Of a DNA stretch of 64,000 nt, positions 32,523-44,227 are shown piece after piece. Position 1 is the stretch's first letter; each line of letters starts with the position of its first letter. A program made the position numbers and the translations under genes. Where the stretch lies: assembly GCA_023374045.1 (NCBI GenBank), contig CM041777.1:467819827-467883826 (forward strand), in the 5' to 3' direction. Origin of the DNA: Limonium bicolor (lineage: Eukaryota; Streptophyta; Magnoliopsida; Caryophyllales; Plumbaginaceae). The notes beneath the pieces were generated by a model, which was not told the DNA's origin, made no database searches, and saw nothing but the letters and a program-made list of their open reading frames with translations.

Positions 32523-35500
32523 TGTAACACCCCCGAATAACGGTCAATAATTAAACGACGCGCCTAATGGTAACATTAGATGTCTACGCAGCAGTTTCTA
32601 ACTCTATTCGGGTGCTACAGATGCCAACCCCACGTGGTTGACACGACCATACCACCAACACCAAGTTACGGTCTGCATGACTGGAACTTACCTCAACCAA
32701 ATCTCATAAAACACATTTCCAAATACCGAGGGTATAAATAATAGCTATCACTTTACGACACTACTGTGTAAATACATCCCGGGGACAATGCCCGTCGAAG
32801 TAACAGCCTATATATCATTGTACTACCCAAGACCCATATGTCTCGCCCTGATGGACTACCCCCATGTAGCCATCCCGCCTACGCTCCATTATCGTCCGGC
32901 ACAAAACCTGTAAAAATTTGGTTGTAAAGGACTCAGCAAACTACACTGAGTATGAACGTGTGTAGCCCGTATGTTGCCGGGCCACACGACTACTTGGTCG
33001 AATATTATTAAGTCAATTTACATGCTATAATAAAGCAGTAAAGCACACATCAGCACATCATGATACCATACACACTCATCGGTAGCATAGCAATATCAGA
33101 AAGCAACCAAGCACAATAAGCTGCTAATGTAGCAACAACAATCAAGTACATATTACAACGTGTGCGCAGGTATATTAAACCGTCGATCCTTACTATGGGA
33201 TCATTCCAAAGATTACGTATTGTTTTCTTGTTCTCATTACACATGTTTTTCCTTCCTTCTCTTGCACCGAGTCCGGGGGATGTAGGTTAGATCCCGAGAC
33301 TTTATAATGTAGGTGCTATTCATTCCTTGTTTCTTGAATGATCACATTTGTGAATTTTCTTATTTGCTTGGTCTCATTACACATGTTTTCCTCTATTCTC
33401 TGGCACCGAGTCAGGGGATATAGATTAGATCCCGAGACTTCATTATGTAGGTGCTAATCGTTCCTTGTTTCTTTAAGGATTATTTGTGAATTCTTTTATC
33501 ACCGCACGTTGGAGGACGTCTCCTCCATAGCTAGTCCCCCATTCCCGACACCCAGGGTCGAGAAAGCGGAGTCACCTCTAGACTTCAGGATAAGCTCCAC
33601 CAATTTGTCACTCCCCCATTCCCGACACCCAGGGTCGAGAAAGCGGAGTCATCTCTAGACTCCAGGATGTGCTGAGAAAGTGGGGTCACCCAGGGATCCC
33701 AAAATCTATTCCACCATAGACGGTCGAAGGATCTGATGCAGATGCCAACTCCCGATCATCCATACCACGCGGCCCGAGCTGTTGTCTTCCCGGGTTGTTC
33801 TCGTGTTTCACAGTTGGTACTTTTCGTTTCATTATCATTATAATCTCGACACCATAGTGGGTGTCATTAGCGGTCCTCTAAAGTTAGAGAGGAGTTGTCT
33901 CTTGTATAGTTCTTTTGTTTTGTCTACGTGGTTCGTCATGTCCCACCAAATGAGACTTGCTCTTCATCATCATTAATGAATAGACACCATAGTGGGTGTC
34001 ATGGTAGTCCTCAATGGTTTAGAGAGGAGTTCCCCTTATAGAGTTTTCTTTGTTTTCATAATTCGTAGTAGTTCATCTCAAGTTCCATAAACGAGAAAGG
34101 GACTAAACTACTGTGTGCGCGCAAGAAATATTCCACAAGGATATATAACAAGCATATAAGTAAGCCACAAGAAGCAATCCAATTTCATGCTATAGTCTTA
34201 TAGTCATTGTCAAACAAAGCACACAACACACAAGCCGTGTAACACGGCAACATACGAACCACACATGTCCATACCTGGTTCAGAAGCCAGAGTTGTCTCA
34301 CACACACGGGTTCCCGGTTGGCGTTCGTTACAGCCCTTAGTAAATCAGCAAGGTATATTTTTTCTTCTTTTCCACAGCCCATGCTCTTCCTTGGCTTCAA
34401 CAATATGATATCCACCCTTGATTATCTCCACAGTCTACATTCCCCTTTTGTGAATTCAGCCTCTGTTCGATTCCCTTGGTTCTGGATGGAGTTCCAGGGG
34501 GTGTTTTGGTCTTACCATACTGTTGTTGGATGATTCATGGTGATTTTGCTCAAGGAAAACTGGGAATTAATCCTTCAACCAGTGCGCATAGGAAGGTGTG
34601 ATAAGTGCTAGTAGTAGATCATTTTCTGGGCAATGAAAACCGGAGAAGAATAAGGAGTTTCAGGCTGTTCTTTTCTTTTGCCAAGAATCGAGAATGCGGT
34701 TATACGTACTACCATTTCTATGTTGTTGGTCAGTCAAGTGTGGACTACTCAGGGCTGGTGTGTTGAGCTTACGTGGATGTCGAGAAGGACTCGATGTGGC
34801 ATGTTTTTTTTGTTAGCCCAGCCCAAACAGGGAGAGCGGGGCTGAGTTTAACATGGCGGGACTACAGTTTCGGTTGCTCGATCTCATGCAGGGGAGAACG
34901 TGCTTGTTATTTTTTTTCCTCGTTGTTCTCTGTCGAGGCAAATGGAGGAGGAAAGTAATAGTGTAGATGCGGTAAAAGATCTGACGGGAAGGAGGGGCAG
35001 ATAGGGTCGTGAAGCAGCAGAGAAGGAGATGGGAATTGATTTTGTGCTGCTGCTTTGAGAAGTGCTAGCAGGGCTGGGAGTCGTGAGGTCCCGAGTCTCA
35101 GACAGTTTCACACGTTCCTGTTGTTGTTCACGGTGGTGAGAAAAAAAGGAGACAATGTTGTACATGCTCTTTCCCGGTTGATGCTGCTGCTGGTCGCTTG
35201 GCTTGTATTGTTGTCGAGTAAAATGCAGGCCTTGCAATGGTGTAGGATGGTGAGCAGTAGAGGGAGTGTTTAGGTAGTCAGTTGCTGGTATTTATTACCG
35301 TTTCTGGTGTGTGCTTCCAGCTCAAAGAGGAAGAAACTGGAACAGAGTCCCTAACGTGGGTACAAGAGTAGAAGGAGGAGAAAGGAGTTGAGCTGAAAAA
35401 AAGAATTGCTCTCTGTGTGTTCGAGAGCATGCAGGAGGAGCGTTTCCCTTCTCGTCTGATCAGAGGAAATGGGGAGTTGAAGCTCTTCTTGGTTCCGACC

Positions 35501-36559
35501 ATTTGGCTCCCGATTTTTCTCTGTTTCATAGGCTTGCGCCAAGACCAAGAAGGAATGAATGAGGAATTTCAGGAGTGCAGAATTCGAACGGGGGTTTGTG
35601 AGCAAGAGTGAAAAAATATACTGAGTGGGGTATTAATAGTCACGTTTACTCACTTCACAAGGGGGAGGGATAATTTAGCAAGTTGTTCTGGTAACAGGAT
35701 CACATGCTCCAGCATTGACCACATGGTTTTCGGGCATGAACGTGCTGCGGTGCACTGATCGAAGTGAAACAGGCCAGCACTATCGAGAATTCGGGAGTGC
35801 ACTGATCGAAGAGAAACAGGCCAGCACTATCGAGAATTTGGGAGTGCACTGATCGAAGAGAAAAGGCCAGCACTATCGAGAATTTGGGATTGCACTGATC
35901 GAAGAGAAACAGGCCTGTACACCGATAAAAGAAGAAGAAAGTAACTGATGGTGGGAGACAAGGGGAATGTCGACTACGGGAGCATGTTTTTTTCGTTGGT
36001 TACTTGAATAGTCCCATATGTCTAAAGGTGCAATTTACTTTTGAATAAGAGCACAGCTCAACTGGTTAAGACGTTCACTAGGCATACGAGAGGTATGGGG
36101 TTCGAACCTCAACAGGAGCGTCTCTGCTCCTTTTTTCTTTCTTTCTTTTTTTATGAGTTGTACATGTTTACTTATATATGTAAGACCATATAATATACGT
36201 CGCGTTATTAATTTTATACGCGACTACCTCATTTTGTTACGTTGTTAGTTATTTATACGTACATGTCTATATATACACCCCCTTTTATTTTTTTGTCGTG
36301 TTTTAGTTATATGTAACTATGCGACGTTATTATTTATTATATACGTTATAGTACCGTAACGTTACGTACATGTGTTTTCATATTCGTACATATATAAGTA
36401 CGTGACCGTATTAATAAGTAACGTTGTCATATTTTCGGACACGTATATACTAAATAATTGTTCATACATTATCATATGTCCGAATTATGTAACGCGTTAT
36501 TTTCGGATAATCTCCTCGCGCTTATGACTTTATGGGTTTAATTGTTTAGGGCTATTTCA
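32523..36559 (-). repeat. 5' LTR of the LARD
   Basis: 4037 bases, co-linear with the left LTR throughout. Differences are mostly one-base length changes in short runs plus scattered substitutions. Confidence 0.85.
36048..36140 (+). repeat. tRNA-derived SINE-like insert in the right LTR
   Basis: Same insert as at 28925: box A at 36055-36065, box B at 36099-36108, then a T-rich tail. Its presence at the same place in both LTRs means it was already in the parental LTR before the last transposition. Confidence 0.6.
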
Positions 36560-36567
36560 CATTCTAA

Positions 36568-37135
36568 TGGGTGTCAATTTGGGTTTAGTTTAATCTTTGT
36601 TCACCATTTAAGAATTTTTTTGATCCAAACCCATGTAAAATAATAGAGTTATCAATCTTTAATTCTAACCCGGTCCATATAAAGTTAAACTACAATTTTC
36701 TAAAAATAACTTTTTTTATTCAAATAAATTTTTTGTGAGTTACAAGTGATTGCACGATTGTCATTCACCCTAACCCGATTCATATAAAAAATATTGACGG
36801 TCTTGAAAAACGTATTTATCAAATTGTTGGATAGGTCTAGAAAAGTGTTGATAGTGTCTTTCATATTTATTAACTAATAGTTTTGAGTTATACAAGAGCG
36901 TGTGACATGCTAGTATATTTATAGTGTTTATTTGTATTTTATTTCTTCAATAAACTATAGACAATGAGTCGAGTTGAGTTCAGGTTATAATTTTTAACTC
37001 ATACCCAACCCAACAAAATAATGGGTATCCAAATTTAACCAGTAAATTAAACGGATCAAAAAATCTTAACCCAAACTTGTAATTTATAGGTCATTGTCTG
37101 GTTGGTCCTCGGGTTGGGCCAAAATTGCGAGCCCT
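36568..37135. mobile_element. Probable hAT-type MITE right of the LARD
   Basis: Left end TGGGTGTCAATTT and right end AAATTGCGAGCCCT form a partial inverted repeat. The flanks share TTCTAA (CATTCTAA left, AGTTCTAA right; 6 of 8). The interior has 'aaccc..' words that pair across the element. The ends are less certain than in the other MITEs. Confidence 0.45.
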
Positions 37136-38463
37136 AGTTCTAAGATAAATTTACTTTTATCGTTAGGAAATTTGATAATTACAATCATACATATATATTT
37201 TTTCTACTAAATCTTAAACGATAAAATTCGAAAGTTTTAAATTTTCAAATCTAGAATTTATCATAAATCTTAAATTACATTGTGTGATGGATAAACAAGT
37301 GCAGGTGGAGCAGATGAGATGTTAATGATAGATGAAAGTGATGCTTCATTTCAATTAACCTAAACTCAATCCATAGACAGTCCTACTAGTAGAGATATAT
37401 AAAGAGAAGATCTTGAAGAAGTATAGAGAGTAGAGAGATTGGTAAAGAGAGCGATTAGTGAGTAAAGAGATGAAAAAGAGTATACACATATTTTAAAGAA
37501 ATCTCAACCACAAGTCTATATTTTAGATGGAATATAGAAGAAAATATAGTAAATTGAGTAGTTAATAGAGCTGTTAGGGTATATGCACATGTGGATACCC
37601 AATTTAAATACAAATTCAATCAAACTCAACCTATATACTAATAGGTGACATCTTGTGAGTTGATTTTAACTCTAGGACATATGTATTCTTTTAAATATCA
37701 TGAACAAAATGTGATTTAAGCTTAACGTGGATGTCATTTAAGACTTTGAATTATCACTATGGTGTCTCACGAGTAGGATTTATGTAATAACATTAAAGTA
37801 AGGTGAAAGTGTTACGCATTCAAAGTTAATATGAACATACTATGTTGGCATGAAAGGGTAATTCATAATATCACTAAGATGTGCTTGACTTATATTATAT
37901 CTTTGATCATTCAACTATTATTTAGAAGCTACTTAATTAACAATAATTCATAAAATGATATTAACACACATAATCCATGAAAATGATAATATTTATGGTC
38001 ATTCAGATGATAAAAAATGTCCCTGGGTGACATTTGATAAATGTGAAAACATTAGCAATATATTGTGAATGATGCTTAACAGGGAGACACATAACCATAA
38101 AGTGAACAGACAAAGAGTATTGTTCGGAAACCGGTTATATGTGGTATTTTTATATTTAGCATATGTTATGGATGTTTGACATATTTTCCTTTGGCCCTTC
38201 GATGAGAGCATATTTGGCTAGGGCTGATTTATGCCCTCTTTATGTTGTGAAATATTCCGTGTGTTCTTCTTTGTTCTTCTTCTACCTCCATCTGTCTCTC
38301 CATTTCTCTGTTATTGATGTTGATTACTATGGTCCTTCTTCGGTGGAAGTTGGTGACTGTTTGATTTTCCCGTACTGCCCGAGTTATTTATTTCTCGTTT
38401 TGGTATATTGAGCTTGGTAAGCTCATATTCTTCCTTTCAGATGAGAGATTCGGGTTAGCAATT
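37136..38463. other. Unassigned region
   Basis: AT-rich with purine-rich 'gagaga' words at 37395-37490. No gene or element terminus recognised up to the Copia B LTR. Confidence 0.3.
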
Positions 38464-38660
38464 TGAGACGCAACTTTCATCTTGTATTACGGAGAACTGT
38501 TACAATGATCGATGATATTATAGAAGAGACTACAGAGTGGGCAAATACTTATATTTGCCAAAGGTTTAAGTAATCTACAATGGTCTAATAAACATGAAAC
38601 TAATTGCTATATTAGATTGTGGCAAACGTTTGTTAGTTATACAAAATATCATTCTCAACA
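38464..38660 (-). repeat. 3' LTR of Copia B
   Basis: Minus-strand start TGTTGAGAATG at 38660, directly after a GA-rich tract. Matches 57535-57731 at the same length. Confidence 0.75.
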
Positions 38661-38819
38661 CTCTCTCTCTCTAGATGATAACCCACAATAGGTCGAATCT
38701 TGACCAAAAGATTGTATAGAACTCCCTCTTTCTCGAGGCTATTGTAGAAGAACCTAATTTTTGTAAAAACTCATGGTAATCTTGAGCTGTAATTTGCTTT
38801 CTCAATAGATCAGCAAGTA

Positions 38820-39535
38820 TTTTTTGTTCTAGGATGTACTGTAAAGCAATCAGACCAGATTGTATCTTCTTTTAAACTAAGTGGCAATCCAAATTGATAT
38901 GTTTTGTGCGTTCATGGAATACTGGATTACGGGCTATATAAATCACTGCTTTGTTGTCACAAATGACTGTAATAGGAGTGACTCCTTCCACTCCTACAAT
39001 CAAGACAACCATGTAAGTTTTGTCGTGACCCTTCGAATGGATTTATATTCAGACACTGCAGTTGACAAAGATACAGTTTCTTATTTCTTTGATTTCCAAC
39101 TTATTATTGGATCACCCAAGAGAACTATGTAACCACTAATAGATCGCCTAGTAGTTGGAAAACTGGTGCGATCAGCATCACAACATGCTGTCAAATTAAA
39201 TTGTGGCTGGTTCTTAAGGAAAACTTCTTTTCTAAGTGTGCCCTTGATGTATTTGGGTAGTGGACAACAGCATCCAAATGAGAAGTTGTTGGTTGCTTCA
39301 AGAATTGGCTCAAATGTTGGATTGGATAAGGTCTGGTCTTGTATTTGTCATGAAGTTCACCTTGTGTAGACCCCTTTTTAACAAGGCAAGCCTTGTACCT
39401 TTCCAAGCTCCCATCCACTTTAAGCATCACTTTGAAGACCCATTTGCAACCAACAACTTGCTTACCTGGTAGAGGATCAACTAATGACCAGCCTTCAAGG
39501 CTTGGAATTCTTTCCTCATTTCCTTCACCCAATTT
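38820..39535 (-). pseudogene. Copia B reverse transcriptase start and RNase H (broken)
   Basis: 39532-39360 gives SLEGWSLVDPLPGKQVVGCK then W-V-F-K-V, the start of the Copia reverse transcriptase. 39200-38860 gives T-T-R-R-S-I-S-G-Y and S-W-K-S-K-K-Q with a following S-E-Y-K, the RNase H part. The reverse transcriptase core with Y-V-D-D is deleted between them. Stops and shifts are present throughout. Confidence 0.75.
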
Positions 39536-39718
39536 AGGTCTCGAGAGGCTATAAGATAAGATTTTGGTTCCTAAATATTGTTAAGACTATTCAAAGCATT
39601 ATGAGAATGAGTAGTTAGAGCATGAGAATGAAATTTTTTAACTGATGCAACATCAGTAAGAGAAATACTAATACAATTGGATTGAGTACTAGTATTTCGT
39701 GATCTCTCTCTCAGAATT

Positions 39719-42700
39719 TGAAATACCCCGTAATTAAAAATAGTGATTAATTAGGCTTATAAGTAATTTAGAGGCTTAATTAAGTATAAATAATCATGAG
39801 GGAACAAACCCCGAAGAAAACGGATCCTTAAAATGGATTAAAAGCATTAACGAACCTTAAAGCAACGTTTTTCGAGGTAACCGGGAAAACGTGTCTTTAA
39901 GCGGGTCAAATAGACTCGTAACAGTTTTGGTCAACTAAATAACCATTAATAAATATTAGTGAAGCTTTAGGACCAATAAAATCAATAAACGAAGATTAGT
40001 AAAAACTGTCAAAAAAACGGGAAGTTGTGGGGTAGAAGTATAAATAACTCAAACTAGTGTGTCCAATATGCAAATAAATTTCAAAACCCACAAGTGGGTC
40101 TGTGTGCTGTCCGATTTTGGACCCCCCTCACACTCCCTCACACACACTCTCCTTATTACAAAAAAACAAAACCATAAAGTAAACTCTCACACTCACTTTT
40201 GCAATTCTCTTCCTCTATCCCTCATTCTCTTCTCACGTGACACACCCCTCCTCACTCTCTTTTTTCTTCTTCTTTTTTTTTTCAACCTATGCGATTTCCA
40301 TGGTGAATAAGAAAAACACACAAAACTCTACTCTCTCCTTTGTAACTCCCTCAAAACTCTTCCAAAAATTACAAAACTTACACCATTGTCTTCATCTCCT
40401 CAAGAGCTACATTTCCCTCTTTCCAAAATTCTAAAACACCCATTTTCGTTTTTATGGGTATGTCCCATTTGGAGCTTCAAACACTACCATTAGAAGGCCC
40501 TCCTTCTCCTTGTCTTCTAAGGTAAAAATATTTTGAAAACTCCATCTTTTTCGCCCTTGTGGGCAAAACGAAATTCATAAACTAAACCCTTGTTGTTCCT
40601 TGTGTTCTAGCCGATTTTGGCTTGTTGGTGGAGTTGGAAAATTGTTCTTGAGCCACTCCAAGCTCCATTTGAACTCTGGAAGGTAATAATTTTTCTAAAC
40701 CCTAAAACCTAGATTGAAACTTGATTAATGGTTAGGGTTAGTTCTTAGTATTGAATGGTGTATATGAATGGTTTGTAGTGTTAGAGGATTGAGATTTCAA
40801 AACCGGTAGAGAAAGAAGGAAGAAGGAAGAGGAGAAAGAAAATCTAGAAGGAAAGCAAGGTAAGAATGCTCATTGTGTAGCCTTGTATATATTTGTATAT
40901 GTAACAGATTTTAGAAGTAAAAATATGTATTGTAAAATGGTAATGCATTAGTAGTATAATGTGTAAGAGAGTGTAAGTATTTTGAAGCTTTAAAAGATGT
41001 GTAAAACTTATCGAAAACAGATTGGGGAATGGGAAGTGATGGTGCAGGAATTTTTAAGTGTTGTTTTTAGTATTGGTATAATGTATGGGAGCTTGTATAT
41101 TGATGTCTATTGAAACAGGTGAAATGAGTGTTGAAATGTGAACTAGAACATGTGGTGAGAGTATAAGTTATAGGGGAGACTATGGCAAAATTTGTCTAGG
41201 ATTAGAACACTTAGAGAATTAAAACTAGGTGACTAATGTGAGGGTTAACAGATTTTGTTTGGGATAGATAAGGGGGTAAGTTAGAGAGATAGTTAAGGTA
41301 GTTATGGTGCATTGTAAGTTTTGGAAATGACATTATAAGAGGGAGCTAAAGATGTAGAAGATGAGAGTTAAAATCTGTAGCAATTGCAACTAGAGAAGAA
41401 AACCATGTGAGTGTTGAATGAGAACTTAGAAATTGGGTATGCAAGTTAGTATAAGAGTGTGTAATGAGTTAGGGAATGAATTAGCATGATTTAGGGTGTT
41501 TTAAATTGCACAAAAACATGTTGGGATGTATGTAGGAAGATTGGGGAAACAATGGGTGAAATTGGGAAAGAAAAATAACAGCTGTAGCAAGGTTCTGACT
41601 CCGTCCGACCCAGACGGTGAGTCGGACGTGGGTCGGATGGGGCTTGAAAAAAAAAAAACGGAAACCAATCTTTCTGGAATGGTCCGACCCAGAGTCATGA
41701 GTCGGACGTGGGTCGGACATGACTTAACCAACGAATCCTGAACTACTGGAATGGTCCGACCCAGGGCCGTGAGTCAGACATGGGTCGGACATGCAAATCT
41801 TTACAATTCGAAGTTTTTGACTTCGTCCGACCCAGACGGTGAGTCGGACGTGGGTCGGACGGAGCTTGGACGACAGGACCAAAACCTTCTGGAATGGTCC
41901 GACCCAGAGAGTATGGGTCGGACGGAATAGTGCTGGGTCGGACAGGGTAAATTTCTGGGAACGAACTTTACTGGAATGGTCCGACCCAGGCTTGGGTCGG
42001 ACGGTGGGTCGGACGGCCCTATACTTACAAAAAAAAAACAGTAAGCTTATAACTAGTATACATACATATATATATATATGTATACCCCCTATACATATGT
42101 ATATATATGTGTATGTAAATTATGGACAAGTAATGGAAAGTAAGTAAAATGAATATAAGTGTGAGGAATGTAAAGGCTTAGTGAATATGGTCTAGTAACC
42201 ACAAAGTAGTTGAGTTAAGATTAATAATAGTTAAATTAATCATTCAATTGTATGCATATCATAGGATTTGATTTGTGACACCGGAAGAACGTTTGGAAAC
42301 ACGTACGACGGTGAACGGTATGGATTCCTCATGCCCCGTATGCTATCTTGGTTACTCTGATTTGTGTGTTGAGTGCTAATTTATCACCAAATAAGATAAA
42401 TGCACGAATCGGAGTTATTATGCATACTTGTGACAATGTAGTGTTGTATGTTGTGAATATTTTTCTTAAATCTTAGTTTGTATAATTCATGAAATGTATG
42501 GATGTATATGAATGCTTGTATGAATGTTGCAATGTATTGTGACCGAATGTGATGTGTTTGGACTTCTAACTTATTCCTAACAAGCTAACCATCCTAACTT
42601 AAATTGGTAATTAAATTGGAATGAGTAGAAGTCCGATATAGTTTCGGCCACGCGTGAGGATGCGGAGTCACGAGAGGTTGGCTCCAATTCCTGACTCTTA

Positions 42701-43648
42701 AACTGGTCCGCGGCCCAAATCCCTTAAGTGGGTAGCATCCCGGATTGGTGAGTCAAGTAAATCCCGGAGGTGGGACGGCGTAGTCCCCAGGGCCGGAGGT
42801 CCCGACGACTTAACTTGAGTATAAGTAAGTAAGTAAGAATGAGTAAGTAAAGTAAATGAAAGTAAGTAATTGTAAGTAAGAAAAAGTAAGTAATGAGTAA
42901 AAGAGTAAAGCATTCCGATTAACCCGGATGCATAATTTGGCTAACCTTGTGAAGGTAAGTGAGATGTATGCTATGGTATTGTTGCCTTGAATTGTGTAAT
43001 GAAATGTATAGCATGTATATTGAATGCAAAGCATGTATGTATGAAAATAATGAACTGCATGCTTAGTGGACGTCAAATAGTCGGCGTGCCATAGCTAGCA
43101 CGCGGTATATGCGGAGTCCATATGCAGCGTTGCTGAGCCCCTTGGGGCACCATTTTTACTACACCAGGTACCCGTGAAGGATGAAGACTAGGAGAGTTGA
43201 AGTTTAATTTTCCTGTCTTTCTTTTGGTTTGTAAACAATGAATTTATGATGGGTGTACTAAGTAGTACATGGCTACAGTTTTTGAATAGCCGGTGTACCA
43301 TGGGGTACACCTTTTTGGATTTTGGGATAGAATGAGAATTGGTATAGATGAGTAGCCTTAGAAACTCATTCTTTGGAACTTAGAAATGATGTAATCGAAT
43401 GTACTTATTACTCGGTGATCCAATGATGTAAGTATTTGGTATACGATGTTTTGGTAAGTAATTTAGTAGCTCGGTACGTTATGTTCATCAGACCGTGACT
43501 GTAAGTAAGGTAAGCCTAGCTAGCCGTATGGGCGGTTAGCGGCGTTGTACCACCCGCCGTAGTAAGTATGTAACAATTCTGCTGCGAACTCGTAAGATTA
43601 ATAGGGCAATTAGACGGTAAGCGTAGGATTAGCGGTTGGGGTGTTACA
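39719..43648 (+). repeat. Solo LTR 1 (3.9 kb) of the TGAAATACCCC family
   Basis: Starts TGAAATACCCCG and ends GGGGTGTTACA, with no primer-binding site after it and no second LTR. The termini match those of the LARD LTR. The flanks (GAATT left, GTAGT right) do not form a target duplication, so a rearrangement or unequal recombination is likely. The interior has a pyrimidine-rich leader near 40130-40290, donor-like AAGGTAA sites at 40521, 40682 and 40859, a 'gtccgaccca' minisatellite, and GAGCCCCTTGGGGC near 43136. Confidence 0.75.
41596..42020. repeat. GTCCGACCCA minisatellite in solo LTR 1
   Basis: About six paired blocks of 'gtccgaccca' and its inverse 'tgggtcggac', spaced by 20 to 60 bases, each block able to fold on itself. 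Open frames with a repeated R-T-W-V-G motif across it are a by-product of the repeat. Confidence 0.8.
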
Positions 43649-44227
43649 GTAGTGACACATGTTGGAACCCTGTATGTTGCTGAGGATGGAGTCTTTCCAT
43701 GCGTCAAGAGTCCCTGAGAACAATGGTCAAACCTGCTGCAACAAATAGAGAACACATGGATAGAGTCTGTCGACTGAAAGGGGTCTGTCCAAAGCTTCAT
43801 GGCAAACAACTTTTTTGGATGTAACAAACTGAGAGTTTTACGGCCAAAGAACGTGTCCGGATGCCTCCAACGTTCGTTTATCAACGTTCAACTTCCTTAA
43901 GCCTCAATACTCGGAGCCACGACCTCGAATTAAGTTAGGACCGATATTTATGGGCTTAAATGGTCAGATCTCTTATTTTTCGGTAACAGACTTTACCAAC
44001 GACTCAATAAGCCTTAGTATATATAGTGCTATGGAATTCAGTTATTACTTGTGCTTTCAATATAGACTTACATGTTATTAGAGAGAATTGTGTCTGGTAA
44101 TCAGAGAGAATAGTTTTCTGTCATTTTTAGTTTTAGTGTCATAGTTAGATTTGATCTCTAGGGTGTTCTTAGGCTTACTATACACATCAAAGAGCTGATT
44201 AGAAATTATGTAGGGTGAGTGAGTAAG

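Larger units (their letters stand above)
25427..36559 (-). mobile_element. LARD-like LTR retrotransposon with 4 kb LTRs and a non-coding interior
   Basis: Two direct repeats of about 4.0 kb (25427-29430, 32523-36559) enclose 3.1 kb without any gag or pol. Seen on the minus strand each repeat starts TGAAATA and ends GTGTTACA (GTGTACA in the left copy). The interior begins with a tRNA-Met primer-binding site (32517-32506) and ends in a polypurine tract (29447-29431). Long LTRs with a conserved non-coding interior define large retrotransposon derivatives, which need proteins from another element. The LTRs are about 97 to 98 percent alike by eye. No convincing 5-base target duplication was found (CACTT on the left, CATTC on the right). 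Confidence 0.85.

Noticed and set aside
41481..42147. Overlapping open frames with repeated R-T-W-V-G or P-T-H-V-R-L motifs
   Set aside because: Produced by the GTCCGACCCA minisatellite in solo LTR 1; no start context, family or splice support.
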